Assembly: GCA_963717955.1 (NCBI GenBank)
Contig: CAVQXR010000002.1
Coordinates: 186,001-250,000, forward strand
DNA: 64,000 nt
Source of the DNA: CAVQXR01 sp963717955
Lineage (GTDB): Bacteria > Actinomycetota > Thermoleophilia > Gaiellales > Gaiellaceae
Direction of reading: 5' to 3'
Below are positions 1-7,721 of the stretch, piece by piece. The notes beneath the pieces are model-generated. The model was given only the letters and a program-made list of their open reading frames with translations. It did no database searches and was not told the DNA's origin. Numbering within the stretch: position 1 is the first letter of the stretch; the number at the start of each line of letters is the position of its first letter. The translations under genes were made by a program, and so were the position numbers.

Positions 1-2
1 TC

Positions 3-524
3 GTCGCGCGCGAGGAGCAACGCCAGGGGCCGCCCTACGGGTCGGCGCTCGACCTCGGCACCGGCAGCGCGGTCTGGGCGGTCGAGCTGGCGAAGCGGGG
101 TTGGGAGGTGACCGGAGTCGATCTCGTCGAAAAGGCCCTGCGCCGCGCCCGTGAGCGGATCGACGCTGCGGGGGTCCAGGTGCGCCTCGTGTCCGGCGAC
201 GTCACCGCGTTGCGGGAAGCCGGTGTGGGCTCCGGGTTCCGCCTGCTGCTCGACACCGGCACCTTCCACGGGCTCAGCGACGCCCAGCGCTCGGCGATGG
301 GCGCAGAGCTCAGCGCCGTCGCCGCTCCCGACGCCACTCTCATCCTCGACTGCTTCGCACCCCGGTACAGGGGCCCCCTGCCTCGCGGTGCGAGCCGCGC
401 CGACGTCGAGCGTGCCTTCCCGGGGTGGCGGATCACCGATGTCGAGGTGGCGGACGCCGACCCCGACTCGATCGCGCGGCTCTTTGGGTTCGACGAGCGC
501 TTCTACCGGCTGCAGCGCGGCTAG
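3..524 (+). CDS. class I SAM-dependent methyltransferase, 5' end outside window
   Basis: The reading frame is open from base 3 to the TAG at 522-524, so the start lies upstream of the window. Near its beginning it has the SAM-binding motif I, LDLGTGSAVWAVELAKRG, followed by the acidic end of strand beta-2 (VTGVD). Further on, LLLDTGTFHG and LILDCFAP fit strands 4 and 5 of a Rossmann methyltransferase. The C-terminus, ending FYRLQRG, looks complete. The substrate cannot be told. Family confident, function unknown. Confidence 0.85.
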   Translation, partial: VAREEQRQGPPYGSALDLGTGSAVWAVELAKRGWEVTGVDLVEKALRRARERIDAAGVQVRLVSGDVTALREAGVGSGFRLLLDTGTFHGLSDAQRSAMGAELSAVAAPDATLILDCFAPRYRGPLPRGASRADVERAFPGWRITDVEVADADPDSIARLFGFDERFYRLQRG

Positions 525-668
525 CACGCGGGGCCACATCGCCATGGTCGGGGACGGCGCAGTGCGGTGCGGCTCCCTCCGCTCGGGCTGCTCGAGACGT
601 CGTCGTCCATCAGTCCGTGCCCAGGACATCCACACGCTCGGAGCGCGAGCATCGAGTACGCTCGAACG

Positions 669-857
669 ATGCAGAGGTGGGAATACCTCGTCGTCCCTCT
701 TCAGCAGGCCAAGGGTCTCAAGAAGGACTCCGGTGCGTTGTCACCGGACCACCTCAATGAGCTCGGCGCGGAGGGATGGGAGGCAGTCGGGCTGTCGCTG
801 AAGTACGGCGACCTGATCGCATGGCCCGTGGTGCTCCTCAAGCGATCGCTGGCCTAG
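669..857 (+). CDS. small DUF4177-like protein
   Basis: A 62-aa protein. I start it at ATG 669 rather than the upstream in-frame ATG 567, because MQRWEYLVVPL at the N-terminus matches the usual beginning of DUF4177-type proteins (M-x-W-E-Y), and LNELGAEGWEAVG is the other hallmark of that family. These are small single-domain proteins of unknown role. It stands alone between the methyltransferase and a relic tRNA end. Confidence 0.7.
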   Translation: MQRWEYLVVPLQQAKGLKKDSGALSPDHLNELGAEGWEAVGLSLKYGDLIAWPVVLLKRSLA

Positions 858-873
858 CACGAGTCCCTATCCG

Positions 874-1010
874 ATGGGCCGTGCTGGACTCGAATCAGCG
901 ACCTTGGGACAAAGTCCGCCTGGCCTCGCTGCAACCAATGGTAGGAAGCGGAAGTAGCTGCAAGTACGCGCTGTCCGTCATGCAACAAGCTGCTACAAAA
1001 CCGCCCCCCC
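874..1010 (-). repeat. relic attachment site: degenerate tRNA-Lys 3' end plus arm sequence
   Basis: Bases 875-917 resemble the 3' half of the tRNA-Lys at 11347-11419, with a few substitutions and a 2-bp loss at the anticodon. The next 90 bp (to about 1010) resemble the sequence that follows the second tRNA copy (3427-3519), including the shared GGAAGCGGAA and a closely matching TGCAACAARCTGCTACA stretch. This is what an old integration junction of a tRNA-targeting element looks like. It cannot encode a functional tRNA. Confidence 0.7.
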
Positions 1011-1067
1011 GCCTAGACAATCCCGCACACACCCGTCGTCTCGAGCCCCCAAGGTAAGGAGGAAGAC

Positions 1068-1229
1068 ATGGCAACACCGGAACGACGCTACGGCGGCATC
1101 ACAATCGGCGGGATCGTCGTCATCGTGGGCATCGTCCTGATCTTCATCTGGAGCTTGTGGATCGGCCTGATCATCGCCCTCATCGGACTCGCCGGCTTCG
1201 GCGGATTCGCACGCGGCAAGTGGTACTAG
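1068..1229 (+). CDS. 53-aa small hydrophobic membrane protein
   Basis: ATG 1068 follows a strong Shine-Dalgarno (AAGGTAAGGAGGAAGAC). The product has a short charged N-terminus (MATPERRYGG) and then two closely spaced hydrophobic stretches, IGGIVVIVGIVLIFIW and LWIGLIIALIGLAGFGG, ending RGKWY. It is probably a one- or two-pass inner-membrane peptide of the kind common in actinobacteria. The stop lies at the left edge of the IS481-type inverted repeat, so the element landed directly behind it. Function unknown. Confidence 0.75.
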   Translation: MATPERRYGGITIGGIVVIVGIVLIFIWSLWIGLIIALIGLAGFGGFARGKWY

Positions 1230-1232
1230 CTG

Positions 1233-1707
1233 TGACTGACCACAGACCTGTGAGACGCGATCTGATCCGTGGCCGGAGCTCCAGTGAGCTTGCGGGTTGA
1301 CGACGACCGTAAAGCTCAGCGTAGGTAGGCCCGGAATGGCGCAGGCTAGTGAGCGTCTGCGCGACGGAAGCGGCGTCGTACGCCAGTCGCGGTGTGAGGT
1401 CGTTGCCGCGATCGAGCAAGGCGTTCAGCCCTGCCGCTGGCACGCGGGCGGCAGGCGGATGCAGCGCCGCGCGATCGGCCGAGCCGGCTCTGGCGTCGGT
1501 ATCGCGAGGGACGGGATGGGTGGCGTTACGCGACCGGCCTTCAGCACGCGCTCGACGACGATGCCGCGGCGCTCGGTCGAGCCGAGCGTCGAGCAGCAGG
1601 ATCCTTCTCGCAGGACGTCGGCATCCGCCTACGGACAGGTGCGCCTGCGCGGGCTCGTCGCCGCACTGGTCGTCGATCGCGATCGTGCAGGTGCTTGCAG
1701 TCGACAC
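1233..1707 (-). pseudogene. IS481-family transposase fragment (left arm)
   Basis: On the minus strand the frame 1180-1707 reads TCTIAIDDQCGDEPAQAHL, corresponding to the HVAIDDhSRLAYaEvL block of IS481 transposases (first catalytic Asp region). It later reads YAELYGRRQPASSLELRPRI and SRLTGLWS, corresponding to the RRPHSALGGRPPISR...GLWS C-terminus. The segment between is scrambled by frameshifts and the N-terminal half is absent. It cannot be functional. Confidence 0.6.
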
Positions 1708-2394
1708 GGTTGCTCGCGCTTGCCCCGGCCGGGCACCGCTGCTCGCCGCTGACGCGCGTCGCTACGAACGTCGAGCAGCCGGGCGAGCTGCTGCACGTAG
1801 ACACGAAGAAGCTCGGACGGCTGCTGGGACGCCGGGCACGCGCGTCATCGGGCGAGCAGGCGGGCCGGCCGGGGCAGGCGCAATCGACCGTGTCGACGGC
1901 AAGCACCTGCCGATCGTCGAGGGCGAGTGCGGGACGAGCCACGGCGAGGCGCCCTGTCCGTACGGCAGAGCTGCGTCGTCGGGCGAGGATGCCGAGTCTG
2001 CTGCTCGCTTCGGCGGCAGCGCGCCGTCGGCTGGTCGACCGAGGCCATGGCATCGACGTCGCGCGCGTGCTGACGGACAACGCCAAGGCCTATCCACGCA
2101 CGTGCTCCGACGCGGAGACGAGTGGGCGGCTCGGGATCGAGCGGCTGCTACATCCGCGCGCTACCGCCGCGTACGAGCGGCAAGGCGGAACGCTTGCATC
2201 AGATCGCTCCTGGCGAACGGACGTACGCGCGCGAGCATCCCACGACAGCAGCTTCCGTCGCGGACGCTCACTAGCCTGCGCCATTCCCGGCCTATCTACG
2301 CTGAGCTTTGCGACCGACGTCGACCCGCACAGCTCGCGGGAGGTCGGCCTCCGATCAGATCGCGTCTCACAGGTCTGTGGTCGTCACAACTAGC
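1700..2394 (+). pseudogene. IS481-family transposase fragment (right arm)
   Basis: Plus-strand frames carry PGELLHVDTKKLGRL (the typical start of the IS481 catalytic core), then VARVLTDNAKAYPRTC (second catalytic Asp block) and finally RRPAQLAGGRPPIRSRLTGLWSS (C-terminal block) in a different frame. Several frameshifts and loss of the glutamate region show decay. It mirrors the left arm. Confidence 0.65.
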
Positions 2395-2407
2395 TAGCTG
2401 GAGCCAT

Positions 2408-2503
2408 TGCCTCGGAACGGCCCCGTCCGTCGGCCGCGGCGTAGATCTTCGTGCTCAGCCCGCGGCGCGAACGGCCGACGGTCGACCGGCAAATCTCGGC
2501 TGC
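2408..2503 (-). pseudogene. IS5-family transposase fragment
   Basis: About 30 codons on the minus strand read AEICRSTVGRSRRGLSTKIY followed by AAADGRGR, a close match to the conserved (A)xGRSRGGxTTKIHxxxDGRGRP block of IS5-family DDE transposases. There is no start, no further catalytic block and no terminal repeat nearby. It is a short remnant wedged between the IS481 relic and a lipoprotein gene. Confidence 0.6.
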
Positions 2504-2597
2504 TCCAGAGGCAGATCCCCATAGACCCCGTGGGCGCACTGACGGGACGCGCGGAGAGGTTGGGAGCGCTCCGGCGAGACTGTGCACCCCGGTCTCC

Positions 2598-3071
2598 TCA
2601 GCTCTCGAAGGCTTCGCTGAAGGCTGCGGTCAGCTCGGGAGTGGCGAGACCGCTGTAGCCGCAGTAGTTCACGTTTCCGTCCGCGGCGGTGATGAGGTAC
2701 TGCTCGCCGACCTCGAGCTCGAAACCGTCGATCAGCGCCTCCAGACCCACGGGTGCCCGGAGGGTAGCGGTGGCCGCATCGCCGCCCGTGTACCAGTGGT
2801 CGATGCGGAGCGTCACGGTGTCGCCGTCCACGGCGGTCGCGGTGCCAGCAAAGGCGGGGGACATGTCCGCCAGCAGGGCGACGTCGAACTCGATGCACGA
2901 CGCCAGGGCGTTGCCGTCCCCGAGCGACAGTTCGAGAGGCGGGCCGTCGCTCGTGTCGTTTCCCGGTGTCGCAGCTGGACTTCCGGCGCTTGACCCGCAT
3001 GCCGCGGCGGTCAGCGCCAGCATGGCGAGCAAGAGGGCCAGGCCGGGCGTCAGGAATCGCGTCAACACCAT
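2598..3071 (-). CDS. putative lipoprotein
   Basis: A 157-aa protein starting at ATG 3071, chosen because AAGGAGG lies just upstream and the N-terminus becomes a clean lipoprotein signal (MVLTRFLTPGLALLLAMLALTAAAC, lipobox TAAAC). The mature part is rich in D/G/T with TVTLRIDHWYTGGDAATATLRAP, resembling a small beta-sandwich. No family is recognised. Its 5' leader is one copy of the dispersed repeat seen again at 8762-8906. Likely exported and lipid-anchored. Confidence 0.7.
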   Translation of the reverse strand: MVLTRFLTPGLALLLAMLALTAAACGSSAGSPAATPGNDTSDGPPLELSLGDGNALASCIEFDVALLADMSPAFAGTATAVDGDTVTLRIDHWYTGGDAATATLRAPVGLEALIDGFELEVGEQYLITAADGNVNYCGYSGLATPELTAAFSEAFES

Positions 3072-3075
3072 CGTC

Positions 3076-3216
3076 CTCCTTCGGTTCCGTCCCCGTCGAA
3101 GACACGGGCTGGTCGACTGGGGCGCTCTTGGATGGTTGCCTTCTTTAGACACGCGGGATCGTGTACTGGTTCCCACCGCGTCCAAGGCGCGCCGGGCGGC
3201 CGTTTCCTGGTCGGCC
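3076..3216. repeat. dispersed repeat, copy A (141 bp)
   Basis: Nearly identical to 8762-8906 in the same orientation. Blocks shared exactly include CTCCTTCGGTTCCGTCCCCGTCG, GGGGCGCTCTTGGATGGTT (with a small gap) and GGTTCCCACCGCGTCCAAGG. The minus strand ends in AAGGAG, which serves as the ribosome-binding site of the lipoprotein here. No protein is recognisable in it on either strand. Confidence 0.75.
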
Positions 3217-3249
3217 CGGCATGGTGATGTCCTAGTGCTCATCGGCGGG

Positions 3250-3348
3250 CCGACGCTCGCTGTCTACACCGACGTGGGCAACCGCATGGGGGGTGGCTGC
3301 GCGGGCGGACGAGCCATTCTCGGTTCCGCTTGCGGCCGCCGTCGAGCC
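3250..3348 (+). pseudogene. C-terminal end of a tyrosine recombinase (relic)
   Basis: The plus frame reads PTLAVYTDVGNRMGGGCAGG. This matches the C-terminal catalytic-tyrosine segment of the intact integrase at 27024-28187 (FTLAVYTDVGDRR). Nothing upstream in the frame resembles an integrase. The piece ends just before the tRNA-Lys 3' copy at 3376-3426, where an integrase end would be expected beside its attachment site. Confidence 0.55.
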
Positions 3349-3375
3349 CCAGCAGAGCCCTGTTTACGGCGCTTC

Positions 3376-3426
3376 TTCTCATGGGCCGTGCTGGACTCGA
3401 ACCAGCGACCTTGGGATTAAAAGTCC
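3376..3426 (-). repeat. tRNA-Lys 3'-end direct repeat (attachment-site copy)
   Basis: Exactly identical over 51 bp to 11341-11391, which covers the 3' end of the intact tRNA-Lys through its anticodon. Upstream, 3355-3375 is a degenerate version of the tRNA's terminator hairpin. Downstream, 3427-3519 is the arm sequence also seen after the copy at 875. This is the distal attachment site of an element of about 8 kb lying between here and the tRNA. Confidence 0.85.
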
Positions 3427-3520
3427 GTCTGCCCGGACTGCAGCAAGCTGCAGGAAGCGGAAAGAGCCTGCAAATCAGCACTTTATCTCATGCAACAAAC
3501 TGCTACAGACTGCCCCCTGC

Positions 3521-4135
3521 GGAGACAAGAAGGAGGCCGCCTACTTCGAGGACGAGGAGCTCGCCCGCCTGTTCGCCAAACTCGAGCCCGGCCTGTTCAA
3601 GGTGCTGTTCGAGACGGCGCTGAAGACCGGGATGCGCCAGGGGGAGCTGCTCGCGCTCACCTGGGGCGACCTCGATCTCGGCGCCGGAGTGATCCGCGTC
3701 CACCGCTCCGTCACCGACGGCCACGTCTCCCTGCCCAAGAACCACGAACGCCGCGACGTCGACCTCACCACCGACCTCATCGAGCGCCTCGGGGCTTGGT
3801 GGGGCGACTGCGGACGCCCCGGCGACGACACGCTCGTCTTCCCCGACAACACGGGCAGCTATCTCACCGCTTCAACGATCCTTCGCCGCGAGCTCTACCC
3901 CGCGATGAAGCGAGCCGAAATCCCCCGGGAAGGCCCGACCGGCGAGAGACGGGTGTTCCACAGCTTCCTGCACACGTTCGCTCGCGTCGCGCTCGAACAC
4001 GGCGCCGACCCCACCTGGCTGCAACGCCACCTCGGCCACTCAAGCCTCGCCGTCACCGTCGGCATATACGGCCACTGGAGCCGCGCCCAACGCAAGGCAC
4101 AGGCGAAACGGCTCGAGGGCGTCTTCTCGGTTTGA
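3521..4135 (+). pseudogene. tyrosine recombinase (integrase), N-terminally truncated and catalytically broken
   Basis: About 204 codons of the catalytic domain only: the frame becomes integrase-like at EAAYFEDEELARLFAKL. TGMRQGELLALTWGDLD holds the first catalytic Arg, and RHLGHSSLAVTVGIYGHWS holds the conserved His and the tyrosine. The usual H-x-L-R-H-T motif reads HSFLHTFA, so the second catalytic Arg is Leu. The arm-binding and core-binding N-terminal domains (about 170 aa) are missing and the frame runs straight into arm sequence. It is a relic of the element bounded by the tRNA-Lys repeats. Confidence 0.8.
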
Positions 4136-4230
4136 CCGGGTGCACGCCGGTGGCGGTGGCGCAAAGAAACGCCTCGACCTTTCCGCAGCGCTGCGGCCTC
4201 ACGCGCGAGAGATCCCGGCGGGCTCGGTCA

Positions 4231-5487
4231 CTATTCCAGCGGGGCGGCCGTGAGCGGGGTGTGCGTGCGTGCCCAGGGGGTAGCGAGCACAGCGAGGCCA
4301 CTGATGGCCGTGAGGGCGGCGACGATGACGATTGCGGCTGCGGGCGAGAGCAGGTCTGCGCCGATGCCGGCGATGAGGGCGCCGATGGCGAAGCCGGTGT
4401 CGCGCCAGAAGCGGTAGACGCTGACGGTGCGGGCGCGGTCGCGGGGTTGGCTCGCGTCGGAGACGGCGGCGATCAGGGTCGGGTAGACCATGGCGGTGCC
4501 GGCGCCGAGCATGACCGCCGCGAGCAAGGCTGGGGCGTAGTCGCCGTCACCGGCGACGAGAACGGCGAGCGCTGCGGCCTGGACGAGCATGCCGGCTGTG
4601 ATCAGGGGCTTGCGGCCGATGTGGTCGGAGGCCCAGCCTGTTAGGAGCTGGCCGGCGCCCCAGACGACGGGGTAGGCGGCGGCGACGACGGCGATCTCGT
4701 GGACGGTGGCCCCGTTGGCGGCGAGGTAGAGGGGGGCGAGTCCCCAGGCGAGTGCGTCGTTGAGGTTGTTGACCAGGCCGGCCTGGTTGCAGGCGCGCAA
4801 CACGGGGTCGCGGAGGGTGGCGTGCGTGAACGCGCTCCGCAGGGTGTGGGGCTGTTCGTGCGAGCGGTGGGCGTGGGCGGTCTGCTCCAGCGTGACGTGA
4901 GCGCCGGTGTCCCGGACGAAGACGATCGAGATGATGAGCGCGACGGCCGCGATGGCTGCTGCGCCGATCCACACGAGCGTGCGGGGGGCGTAGGTGGCGG
5001 CGAGGGCGCCGGTGGTGAAGGCGGCGGCGGCGACCCCGAGGTAGCCGGCGGCCTCGTTGAGGCCGAGCGCGAGGCCTCGCCGGCGGGGGCCAGCGAGGTC
5101 GATCTTCATCACCACCGTCATCGACCAGGCAAGGCCCTGGTTGACGCCGAGAAAGACGTTCGCGGCGATCACGAACCCCCACGACGGTGCGAGCCCGATC
5201 AGCAGCGGGACGGGGAGCGCGAGCAGCCAGCCGACGACGAGGACGCGCTTGCGTCCGACGTGCTCGGCGAGGCTGCCGGCGACGAGGTTCGTCAGCGCCT
5301 TGGCGATCCCGAAGGCGAGAACGAAGGCGAGGATCGCGGTCGTAGAGGTGAGCCCGAACTCCTCCTCGCCGACGAGCGGGAGCACGCTTCGCTCGAGCCC
5401 GACCATCGCGCCGACGAGCGCGTTCAGAGCGACGAGGAGCGAGAACTGCGCGGCGTTCTCGCGCAGCCCCAGCCGCACCTGGGTCAT
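4231..5487 (-). CDS. MFS transporter
   Basis: A 418-aa protein with about 12 hydrophobic segments and the MFS loop 2-3 signature (AEHVGRKRVLVVG) and its repeat in the second half (SDHIGRKPLITAG). The central loop is His-rich and hydrophilic (AHAHRSHEQPHT), around residue 200. It starts at ATG 5487, overlapping the upstream MBL gene by 4 bp, so the two are co-translated in the ArsR-rhodanese operon. The substrate is unknown; association with persulfide-handling proteins suggests a sulfur oxyanion or organic efflux role, but this is inference. Confidence 0.85.
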   Translation of the reverse strand: MTQVRLGLRENAAQFSLLVALNALVGAMVGLERSVLPLVGEEEFGLTSTTAILAFVLAFGIAKALTNLVAGSLAEHVGRKRVLVVGWLLALPVPLLIGLAPSWGFVIAANVFLGVNQGLAWSMTVVMKIDLAGPRRRGLALGLNEAAGYLGVAAAAFTTGALAATYAPRTLVWIGAAAIAAVALIISIVFVRDTGAHVTLEQTAHAHRSHEQPHTLRSAFTHATLRDPVLRACNQAGLVNNLNDALAWGLAPLYLAANGATVHEIAVVAAAYPVVWGAGQLLTGWASDHIGRKPLITAGMLVQAAALAVLVAGDGDYAPALLAAVMLGAGTAMVYPTLIAAVSDASQPRDRARTVSVYRFWRDTGFAIGALIAGIGADLLSPAAAIVIVAALTAISGLAVLATPWARTHTPLTAAPLE

Positions 5488-6239
5488 CGCGTGACGAGCG
5501 CCTCGCCGGATCGGTTGGCGGCGACGATCCGCTCCTGCCCGTCCGGCCGCGGCGGCATCTCGGCAACGAGCGCCTGCACGAACGCCTCCGTGTCGCGAAG
5601 GCCGAGCATGGGATTGTGGGCGCGCTCGAACCCGATCGAGCTGACCGGGTTGCCTGAGAGGGCTCGGCCGCAGACCGAGCCTCCGAAATGGCTTGGATAG
5701 ACGACGACGTGGTCGGGTAGAGCGAGTAGTTTCGCGAGTGAGGCGTGCTGTAGGCGCGCCTGTCCGAGTGCGTCACCGGCGACGTGGAGGTCGGGCCGGC
5801 CGACGTCACCGACCAGCAGCGAGTCGCCGGTGAAGACGAGCCACGGCTCCTCGGTGTCTCGGCGACGATCGGCGACCGTGAAGGCGTGGTGGGCGGGCGC
5901 GTGGCCGGGCGTTGCGATCGCCGTCACGATGGTGTTGCCGAGTTCGACCCGTGCGCCGTCGGCGAGCGGGCGGTGGTTGAAGCGCACGCCCGCACCGGTG
6001 GGCAGGTATGCCGTGGCGCCGGTGCGTTCGACCAGCGCGGGCAACCCGGAGACGTGGTCGCCCTGGACGTGTGTCTCGAACACCGCCGTGATCGGGGCAC
6101 CAGCGCGCTCCGCCGCCTCGAGGTACATGTCCACGAGGTCGGCGTGCGCATCGACGACCGCCAGTGCGCCGTGCGTCGTGCAGCCGAACAGGTAGCTCGC
6201 GCAGGCTGTCGGCTCGTAATAGAACGGTCGCAGGATCAT
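5484..6239 (-). CDS. MBL-fold hydrolase, persulfide dioxygenase (ETHE1)-like
   Basis: A 251-aa metallo-beta-lactamase fold protein. ETHVQGDHVSG is the metal-binding motif (normally THxHxDH; here the second His is Gln), followed by TPGHAPAHHAF and FTGDSLLVGDVGRPDL, the latter being the GD(S/T)LfxgdvGRpD block of ETHE1/glyoxalase-II-like persulfide dioxygenases. PSHFGGSVCG supplies the last His. Family members oxidise glutathione- or other low-molecular-weight persulfides to sulfite. It lies 18 bp downstream of the ArsR-rhodanese gene and overlaps the MFS gene, so all three form one operon. Confidence 0.85.
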   Translation of the reverse strand: MILRPFYYEPTACASYLFGCTTHGALAVVDAHADLVDMYLEAAERAGAPITAVFETHVQGDHVSGLPALVERTGATAYLPTGAGVRFNHRPLADGARVELGNTIVTAIATPGHAPAHHAFTVADRRRDTEEPWLVFTGDSLLVGDVGRPDLHVAGDALGQARLQHASLAKLLALPDHVVVYPSHFGGSVCGRALSGNPVSSIGFERAHNPMLGLRDTEAFVQALVAEMPPRPDGQERIVAANRSGEALVTR

Positions 6240-6257
6240 CGGGTTCCCTCCTTGTGA

Positions 6258-6923
6258 TCATCCGGCGAGCGCGACTGGCAGACCCGCGCGCCGCCACTCG
6301 GGGAAGCCGACGTCGAGCCTGCGCGCGCGCACTCCGCGGTCGCGCAGCAGCCGGACGGCATCGTCGGCGTAGACGCAGTACGGGCCACGGCAGTAGGCGA
6401 CCACCTCCGCCCGCTTCGGCAACCTCGCCGCAACCTCTGGTAGCTGCTCGATCGGGGCAGACCGTGCACCCGCGATGTGGCCGGCGCGGTACTCGGCCAT
6501 CGGGCGCACGTCGAGCACGACCACCCGACCGTCGGCAAGCCTCCCAGCGAGGTCGTCGGCGCTCACCTGTTCGACCGCGCCGCGCTCGCCCAGGTAGTCC
6601 TCCGCGAGCACCACGACCTCTGCGAGATGGCGCGCCGCCACCCCGCTCAGCGATGCCCACAGCTCGGCGACATCGTCCGCCGCGAGTCGATAGACGACTC
6701 GCGTCCCCTCCCGCCGAGACCGCACGAGCCCCGCACGGGCAAGAACCTGCAGGTGATGCGACGTGTTCGCCGTACTCTCGTCGATCTCGCCGGCCAGCCC
6801 TTCGACCGACCGCTCCCCCTGCGCAAGCACGTCGACGATCTCCAACCGGTGCCCGTTCCCCAACGCGCGCGCCACCCGCGCGAACCCATCGAACAGCGCG
6901 TCCTTCGCGGCCCTCTCCGCCAT
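6258..6923 (-). CDS. ArsR-family regulator fused to a rhodanese domain
   Basis: A 221-aa protein if started at ATG 6923. Residues 1-100 are an ArsR winged helix (ARALGNGHRLEIVDVLAQG, ESTANTSHHLQVLARAGLV). Residues 120-220 are a rhodanese domain with VLDVRPMAEYRAGHIAGA and the active loop CRGPYC. Such fusions sense or transfer sulfane sulfur. An upstream in-frame ATG (6974) would add 17 residues, but that segment is AT-rich and contains a perfect 8-bp inverted repeat better read as operator and promoter. It probably represses its own operon with the MBL and MFS genes. Confidence 0.88.
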   Translation of the reverse strand: MAERAAKDALFDGFARVARALGNGHRLEIVDVLAQGERSVEGLAGEIDESTANTSHHLQVLARAGLVRSRREGTRVVYRLAADDVAELWASLSGVAARHLAEVVVLAEDYLGERGAVEQVSADDLAGRLADGRVVVLDVRPMAEYRAGHIAGARSAPIEQLPEVAARLPKRAEVVAYCRGPYCVYADDAVRLLRDRGVRARRLDVGFPEWRRAGLPVALAG

Positions 6924-6965
6924 ATAATCAAAATATCGCTTGAACTCTTGAAAAGCAAGAGTTGG
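6921..6965 (-). promoter_or_regulatory. probable operator/promoter of the ArsR-rhodanese operon
   Basis: An island of AT-rich sequence in GC-rich DNA. 6943-6963 is a perfect palindrome (AACTCTTG, 5-bp spacer, CAAGAGTT). On the minus strand it is followed by TATTTT (a -10-like hexamer) about 7 bp before ATG 6923. The layout suggests autoregulation by the ArsR protein and a very short leader. No binding data; inference from sequence. Confidence 0.55.
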
Positions 6966-7028
6966 ATCTGCCATGCTGCAGCTAACGAGCGCCGCGGTCT
7001 TCAGCTACCGAGAGTCGAGGTGAGGCAA

Positions 7029-7226
7029 GTGCCGGTTGATGTCGACATCGATGTCGATCTGTTGAGGAGCGAGATCAAGAAGACCTACGCCTGCGTCTCC
7101 GACGAGCCGCGCCGCGACTTCATCTTCCCGACCGGGCGCGCCTGGGCCGAAGACCTCGGCTATCCAGCCGAGCTCGCGAGCGTCCCCGACGCCGCGGCCG
7201 AGTCGTTCGCGGGCGTCGCCAACCCC
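7029..7226 (+). pseudogene. N-terminal fragment of an ArsM-like methyltransferase
   Basis: From GTG 7029 the frame reads about 66 codons including LLRSEIKKTYACVSD, FIFPTGRAWAEDLGYP and ESFAGVANP. This is the typical beginning of arsenite-methyltransferase-like SAM methyltransferases, ending just before the motif I region. After position 7226 similarity stops and the sequence runs into the end of the VOC gene on the other strand. It is divergent from the ArsR gene, so an ArsR/methyltransferase pair may once have existed here. Confidence 0.6.
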
Positions 7227-7260
7227 GGTCAACATTCGCGAACACTCGCGCAGGCGACGT

Positions 7261-7636
7261 TCACGCTTGCCGGCGAGGGCTTCTGGGTGCGTAGCGCCGG
7301 TGGACGATCACGGCGTTGCCGTCAGGGTCGCGGAACGCCGCGAACTGGCAGACCCCGGAATCCCACGTCTCGGCGATGAACTCGACGCCCTTCGCTTCAA
7401 GTTCGGCGCGCACCTCGGGCAACATCGGCGACGCGCAGGGCGAATCCGGCCTGGTTCGCGACAAACGGCAGATTCTCGCGCTCGGGCTCCCAGAAACTGA
7501 GCGTGACGTTCGGCGTCTCCAGTTCGCCCTCCGTGACCTCGCTCTCGGGCAGCCCGAGAACATCTCGATACCAGGCGACCGCACGGGCGACATCGCGCGT
7601 CGGGATCGAGATGAAGTCCACCTGCTCGACACGCAT
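7261..7636 (-). pseudogene. VOC (glyoxalase/bleomycin-resistance-like) protein, single frameshift
   Basis: The N-terminal part (7397-7636) reads MRVEQVDFISIPTRDVARA, WYRDVLGLP and FALRVADV. The C-terminal part, in another frame, reads PEVRAELEAKGVEF, QFAAFRDPDGNAVIVHRRY, ending at 7261. The two join perfectly if one G is removed at about 7420 (GTT-G-CCC-GAG). Together they give one complete VOC domain of about 124 aa. Apart from the extra base nothing is decayed, so a sequencing error is possible. Substrate unknown. Confidence 0.75.
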
Positions 7637-7721
7637 CGTTCGGTGGAGCTACCACCCGCGCCTCCGAGCTTCAGGGGACATTCCCGCGCTGCGGGCGGCT
7701 CGACCGTCGTAGCATGCGCGT

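Larger units (their letters stand above)
1226..2400. mobile_element. degenerate IS481-type element, two copies in inverted orientation (large imperfect palindrome)
   Basis: Bases about 1228-1760 and 1838-2398 are imperfect inverted copies: the outer ends share CACAGACCTGTGAGACGCGA and its complement, and the inner ends share GCAGGTGCTTGC and CCCCGGCCGG in inverted order. Each arm carries fragments of an IS481-family DDE transposase reading outward. The roughly 77-bp unique centre carries the PGELLHVDTKKLGRL motif once. Neither arm keeps an open frame, so the element is dead. It may have arisen by insertion of one copy into another or by inversion. Confidence 0.7.

Noticed and set aside
3376..3426. 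Second tRNA-Lys gene
   Set aside because: Stops after the anticodon; the 5' half is missing.
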